64,000 nucleotides of DNA, taken from the NCBI GenBank assembly GCA_965204915.1, contig OZ242023.1, positions 930,001 to 994,000 of the forward strand, in the 5' to 3' direction. Under the pieces are notes generated by a model. It was not told the origin of the DNA. It did not search any database and worked only from the letters and a program-made list of their open reading frames with translations. The stretch comes from HK1 sp965204915. Its GTDB lineage: Bacteria; Pseudomonadota; Gammaproteobacteria; HK1. Position 1 is the stretch's first letter, and each line of letters begins with the position of its first letter. Position numbers and translations under genes: made by a program. Positions 60,119-64,000 of the stretch are shown here, one piece after another.

Positions 60119-61394
60119 CGTTCACACCACCGAGGCGATGGCGCGGCGGCTCGCGAAGCGGCGCACGGCGGAGCGCCGTTTCCGCGCGTACGGAATCATC
60201 GCGATAGCGCTCGCCATCGCCGCCCTCGCGGCCTTGTTCGCAAGCATCGTGGGCAACGGATACTCCGCGTTCCAGCAGACCCGCATCGAGCTCGAGATCA
60301 CCTACGACCCGGAGGTGCTCGGGATCGGGGAGGCCCGGGATGCCCGGACCCTGTCGGCGGCGAACTACCCCGGACTGGTCAGGAAGACGATGCGGGACAT
60401 GTTCCCGGAGGTGGAGGGACGCAAGGCCAGACGCGCACTGTACGGCATCGTGAGCTCGGGCGCGGCGTTCATGCTCCGCGAACGCGTGCTCGCCGACCCC
60501 GGGCTGATCGGGCAGACTCGAAGCATCCGGGTGCCGGCCGACGACGACGTCGACATGCTGGTCAAGGGCCGGATCGATCGGCACGCGCCGGAGGCGGAGC
60601 GGCGGGTCAAGGACGACCAGATCGCCTGGATCGCGGCGCTCGAAGAGGCCGGACGCATCGAGAAGCGCTTCAACACCACGTTCTTCACCGCCGGCGACTC
60701 GCGCGAGCCGGAGCTCGCGGGGATCCGGGGCGCCGCGGTCGGCTCGTTCTTCACCCTGCTCATCACCCTGGCGCTGTCGTTTCCCATCGGCGTCGCGGCC
60801 GCCGTCTACCTCGAGGAGTTCGCGCCCACCAACCGGCTGACGGATCTCATCGAGGTGAACATCAACAATCTCGCCGCGGTGCCGTCCATCATCTTCGGAC
60901 TGCTCGGCCTGGCCGTGTTCATCGACTTCTTCGGCCTGCCGCGCTCGGCGCCGCTGGTCGGCGGGCTCGTCCTGACCCTGATGACGCTGCCCACCATCAT
61001 CATCGCGAGCCGCGCCGCCCTGAAGTCCGTCCCGCCGTCCATCCGCGAGGCGGCGCTGGGGATGGGCGCGTCGAAGATGCAGACGATCATGCACCACGTC
61101 CTGCCGCTCGCGATGCCGGGGATGCTCACCGGGACGATCATCGGCATGGCGCAGGCGCTCGGCGAATCCGCACCGCTGCTGATGATCGGCATGGTCGCGT
61201 TCATCGTGGACGTCCCCGGCGGACCGCTCGACCCGTCGACGGTGCTGCCGGTCCAGATCTTCCTGTGGGCGGACAGCCCGGAACGCGCGTTCGTCGAGCG
61301 TACGTCCGCCGCGATCATGGTGCTGCTTGCGTTCCTCATCGCGATGAACGCCCTCGCCGTCATCCTGCGCCGGCGGTTCGAGCGCCGCTGGTAG
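60108..61394 (+). CDS. pstA: Phosphate ABC transporter permease PstA
   Basis: 428-aa inner-membrane permease. It has an extended N-terminal periplasmic domain of about 150 residues after the first span (IIAIALAIAALAALFASIVGNGY), as in the long-form PstC/PstA pairs. The core shows PTNRLTDLIEVNINNLAAVPSIIFGLLGL, the coupling loop IREAALGMGASKMQTIMHHVLPLAMPGMLTG, and AQALGESAPLLMIGM. The start lies in a 14-bp tandem repeat. Two short upstream frames may affect its translation. Confidence 0.94.
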   Translation: MKPSVHTTEAMARRLAKRRTAERRFRAYGIIAIALAIAALAALFASIVGNGYSAFQQTRIELEITYDPEVLGIGEARDARTLSAANYPGLVRKTMRDMFPEVEGRKARRALYGIVSSGAAFMLRERVLADPGLIGQTRSIRVPADDDVDMLVKGRIDRHAPEAERRVKDDQIAWIAALEEAGRIEKRFNTTFFTAGDSREPELAGIRGAAVGSFFTLLITLALSFPIGVAAAVYLEEFAPTNRLTDLIEVNINNLAAVPSIIFGLLGLAVFIDFFGLPRSAPLVGGLVLTLMTLPTIIIASRAALKSVPPSIREAALGMGASKMQTIMHHVLPLAMPGMLTGTIIGMAQALGESAPLLMIGMVAFIVDVPGGPLDPSTVLPVQIFLWADSPERAFVERTSAAIMVLLAFLIAMNALAVILRRRFERRW

Positions 61395-61430
61395 CCGGGA
61401 TCGACACGTGAACCGGAAAGGAGCTCGGAG

Positions 61431-62309
61431 ATGAATGTGACCGCTGACGAGATGCTGCTCGCGAACGAGCCGCCGCCGCTGCCGATGACCGCACCCGCGC
61501 CGGCCGAACCGGTGCCCGGCCACGTCGAGACGGTCGGCGAGGTGACCGTCGACCGCCCGCGCATGACGTCGCGCAACGTCGGCGTCATGTACGGCGACAA
61601 GATGGGGATCGAGAACGTCAACCTCGACATCGGGACGAACGAGGTCCTGTCGATGATCGGCCCCTCGGGCTGCGGCAAATCGACCTTTCTGCGCTGTCTC
61701 AACCGGATGAACGACACCGTGGGCGTCTGCCGGGTCTCGGGCCGCATCGAGCTCGACGGAGAGGACGTCCACGACCCCCGCCTCGACGTGGTGCAGCTTC
61801 GCGCCCGCGTCGGCATGGTGTTCCAGAAGCCCAATCCCTTCCCCAAGTCGATCTACGACAACGTCGCGTATGGACCGAGGATCCACGGACTCGTCGAGGA
61901 CCGGGGCGAGACCGACGCGATCGTCCAGCGCAGCCTGGAGAAGGCGGGCCTGTGGAACGAGGTCAAGGACCGCCTGGAGCAGCCCGGCACCGGGCTGTCC
62001 GGTGGACAGCAGCAGCGGCTGTGCATCGCACGGGCCATCGCGGTCAGCCCGGAAGTGATCCTGATGGACGAGCCCTGCTCCGCCCTCGACCCCATCGCCA
62101 CCGCACGCATCGAGGAGCTCATCGACGAGCTGCGCGAGAATTACACCATCGTGATCGTGACCCATTCGATGCAGCAGGCGGCCCGAGTCTCGCAGCGCAC
62201 CGCGTACTTCCATCTCGGAAGGCTCATCGAGGTCGGAGAGACGAACCAGATCTTCACCAATCCCCGCCACACGCTCACCGAGGACTACATCACCGGGCGT
62301 TTCGGCTGA
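61431..62309 (+). CDS. pstB: Phosphate ABC transporter ATP-binding protein PstB
   Basis: 292-aa ATPase; AAAGGAGC precedes ATG 61431. Walker A MIGPSGCGKSTFLRCLNRMND, Q-loop region GMVFQKPNPFPKSIYDNVAYGPR, signature LSGGQQQRLCIARAI, Walker B VILMDEPCSALDPIAT. An N-terminal extension of about 40 residues is rich in Pro/Ala. It drives PstCA and, with PhoU, signals phosphate status to PhoR. Confidence 0.96.
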   Translation: MNVTADEMLLANEPPPLPMTAPAPAEPVPGHVETVGEVTVDRPRMTSRNVGVMYGDKMGIENVNLDIGTNEVLSMIGPSGCGKSTFLRCLNRMNDTVGVCRVSGRIELDGEDVHDPRLDVVQLRARVGMVFQKPNPFPKSIYDNVAYGPRIHGLVEDRGETDAIVQRSLEKAGLWNEVKDRLEQPGTGLSGGQQQRLCIARAIAVSPEVILMDEPCSALDPIATARIEELIDELRENYTIVIVTHSMQQAARVSQRTAYFHLGRLIEVGETNQIFTNPRHTLTEDYITGRFG

Positions 62310-62352
62310 GCGACGCAAGAGCGGGACCGACGGCCTCGGGGCGGCTCCGGCG

Positions 62353-63069
62353 ATGGGTACCGAAGAGCATACGTTCAAGCGCTTCGATCACGAGCTCGCG
62401 CAACTGAACGGCGTCGTGCTCAGGATGGGCGGTCTGGTCGAAGACCAGATCGCGAAGGCGATGACGGCGTTGCGCGAAGCGGATCTCGACGCCGCCCGCA
62501 ACGTCGTCGCCCGCGACCACGTGGTGAACTTCCTCGACGTCCAGGCCGACGAGCAGATCGTCAACCTCCTGGCCCTGCGCCAGCCGGTGGGCAGGGATCT
62601 GCGCATGATCCTCTCCCTCGGCAAGACGGTGACGGATCTGGAGCGCATCGGCGACGAGGCGGAACGCATCGCACGCATGACCATCGACATCTACGGCCTG
62701 GGCCGCCCCCCACCGGACGCCCGGCTGCTGAGCGATGCCTTCCGCATGTCGACCCTCGCCACGCGCATGCTGCACGACGTGCTCGACGCCCTCGCCCGGC
62801 TCGACGTGGAGAAGGCGATCCAGGTCGCCCGAGGGGACGTCGAGCTCGACAGCGAGTTCCAGGCGGCCCTGCGCCGCCTCTCCACCTACATCATGGAAGA
62901 CGCCCGCAACGTCGGCCACACCATCAACGTGACCTTCATCGTGAAGTCGCTGGAGCGGATCGGCGATCACTCGAAGAACATCGCCGAGTACGTGCTCTTC
63001 CTGGTGAAGGGCAAGGACGTACGGCACGTCAGTCCCGAATCGATCGACACCGAGGAGCTCGACCGCTGA
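62353..63069 (+). CDS. phoU: Phosphate signalling regulator PhoU
   Basis: 238-aa all-helical protein with the two tandem PhoU repeats: FDHELAQLNGVVLRMGGLVEDQIAKAMTAL at the start, VTDLERIGDEAERIARM in the first half, and LERIGDHSKNIAEYVLFLVKGKDVRH in the second, each carrying the E/D-x3-D metal-binding pattern. It represses PhoR signalling when phosphate is plentiful. Last gene of the pst operon. phoB/phoR are not in the window. Confidence 0.95.
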   Translation: MGTEEHTFKRFDHELAQLNGVVLRMGGLVEDQIAKAMTALREADLDAARNVVARDHVVNFLDVQADEQIVNLLALRQPVGRDLRMILSLGKTVTDLERIGDEAERIARMTIDIYGLGRPPPDARLLSDAFRMSTLATRMLHDVLDALARLDVEKAIQVARGDVELDSEFQAALRRLSTYIMEDARNVGHTINVTFIVKSLERIGDHSKNIAEYVLFLVKGKDVRHVSPESIDTEELDR

Positions 63070-63244
63070 GCCGGCCGCGGGCGGAACCGGGCGGAACGCC
63101 TTTCCCGAACGTCCCCGAACCGCCGCGTGGGCTTCGAATGGAGTCCCGTCGTTCCGGCTCTGCTGCCCCGCCCCCGGATCGTAGCGCCTCGCCGGCTCGG
63201 GGCCGTAGTGCCGCCGCGCCGCCCGCCGGGCATGATCGGGCCGG

Positions 63245-64000
63245 TCATCGGCCGCCCGCCGCCGCGATCCGATCGCGCGGGTCCTGCCGGTAGAAGGCGC
63301 GCAGCGCGGCGTAGACCTCCGGGTAGCACCCGTCGAGCACCTCGGGCAGCTCGAAGAAGTACTCGCTGGCCACCGCGAAGAACTCGTCCGGCCCCTCCGC
63401 CGCGTACTCGTCGATTCCGGCCTCCTCGCCGGCCTCGACCCGTGCGCCCAGATCTTCGAATGCCTCGCTGAACACCCGGTACCAGGCCGCTCCGTCCATC
63501 CCCCGGTGCATGGGCGGGAATCCGTTGGCGTCCCCGTTCAGCATGTCGAGCTTGTGCGCCATCTCGTGGATGACGACGTTGTAGCCTTCCAGTCGGCCCG
63601 AGGCCGCCACGTCCTCCCATGAGAGGACCACCGGGCCGCCGACACCGGTCTCACCGCTGCGCGCTTCCTCCCACTCGTGCTCGACGCCCGTCTCGTCGAC
63701 CCACGTGCCGCGGGACAGGAACCCGCCCGGATAGACGATGACCGAGCGCCAGCCGGCGTACGCGTCGATGCCGAGCGCGAGGATGGGGATGCACGCCTGT
63801 GCCGCCACCACGACGCGGGACTCCTCGTCGAGCTCGAAGCCGCCCGCCTCCTCGATCGACTTCGTGCGCAGGAACGCATCGGTGAGGGCCCGCAACGCCT
63901 CGGCGTCGGATTCGGCGAGGGTCGCCACGATCGGCAGCGACCGCCGCACCGTCCGCCACACCGCATCGGTGACGGCGAGCCGGCTCGGCTTCAGGAAACG
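63245..64000 (-). CDS. mtfA: MtfA-type zinc peptidase (M90), 5' end beyond the window
   Basis: 252 codons to the window edge, still open upstream (RFLKPSRLAVTDAVW), so partial. Zinc motif VVIHEMAHKLDMLNGDANGFPPMH (HExxH) and the distal Glu region PDEFFAVASEYFFE are typical of MtfA/M90. Aminopeptidase activity and control of the Mlc glucose repressor are known for the E. coli member. Convergent with phoU; the 175-bp gap between shows no gene. Confidence 0.9.
   Translation of the reverse strand, partial: RFLKPSRLAVTDAVWRTVRRSLPIVATLAESDAEALRALTDAFLRTKSIEEAGGFELDEESRVVVAAQACIPILALGIDAYAGWRSVIVYPGGFLSRGTWVDETGVEHEWEEARSGETGVGGPVVLSWEDVAASGRLEGYNVVIHEMAHKLDMLNGDANGFPPMHRGMDGAAWYRVFSEAFEDLGARVEAGEEAGIDEYAAEGPDEFFAVASEYFFELPEVLDGCYPEVYAALRAFYRQDPRDRIAAAGGR

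Overview
The window is about 64 kb of GC-rich, densely coding bacterial DNA. HrpA, an MtfA-type peptidase, a Pho-boxed pst operon, an IS4-family element and short palindromic mobile repeats point to a Pseudomonadota heterotroph, most likely a gammaproteobacterium. That assignment rests on recall of gene families; no search was run. The content suggests a scavenger of organic nitrogen (ammonium, methylated amines, amides), branched-chain carbon and phosphate.

Layout. 1-4.7 kb: the end of a BNR/sortilin-like protein and a secreted metzincin protease with CARDB and DUF4189 modules. 4.8-18.5 kb: a nitrogen region with two divergent Amt permeases, each followed by a tiny single-span membrane protein; a GntR/FadR-type regulator; a sugar-transferase gene between two 88-bp repeats; then a glutamine-synthetase-like ligase with a glutamate synthase split over three genes (GlxB/C/D or MgsA/B/C type), a DUF4160/DUF2442 pair, an unknown protein and a nitrilase-family amidase. 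18.7-22.5 kb: a PLP lyase, an SppA-like peptidase, a PIN-like nuclease and a MarR regulator. 22.7-36.8 kb: an amide uptake and hydrolysis region (two periplasmic binding proteins, a flotillin, two permeases, an ATPase, and a second ATPase read in frame into an amidase). It is split by a lower-GC island in which an IS has interrupted a uracil-DNA-glycosylase-like gene lying directly behind a HEPN-like gene. 37-46.4 kb: leucine/branched-acid catabolism (acyl-CoA ligase, isovaleryl-CoA dehydrogenase, methylcrotonyl-CoA carboxylase beta subunit) with an sxtJ / DUF5989 / carbamoyltransferase / SGNH-hydrolase module lodged inside it. 46.7-57 kb: a peptide-type binding protein, a trimethylamine monooxygenase, a hemerythrin, HrpA with a WYL regulator, and an EamA transporter. 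57.1-63.1 kb: pstSCAB-phoU behind an array of PhoB half-sites. 63.2 kb to the end: an MtfA-type peptidase cut by the window.

How it fits together. Trimethylamine monooxygenase, Amt permeases, a GmaS/GlnT-like ligase and split N-methylglutamate/glutamate synthase subunits are parts expected for methylamine or ammonium assimilation. The amide transporter and amidase would feed the same ammonium pool.

The DNA also shows unusual repeat activity. Three copies of a 168-181-bp MITE each have a perfect 7-bp target duplication. A 48-bp double-hairpin repeat occurs in an intergenic gap and inside the nearby carbamoyltransferase coding sequence. Short duplications sit at the stop/start junctions of four operon gene pairs. 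In-frame repeat expansions occur inside several conserved enzymes.
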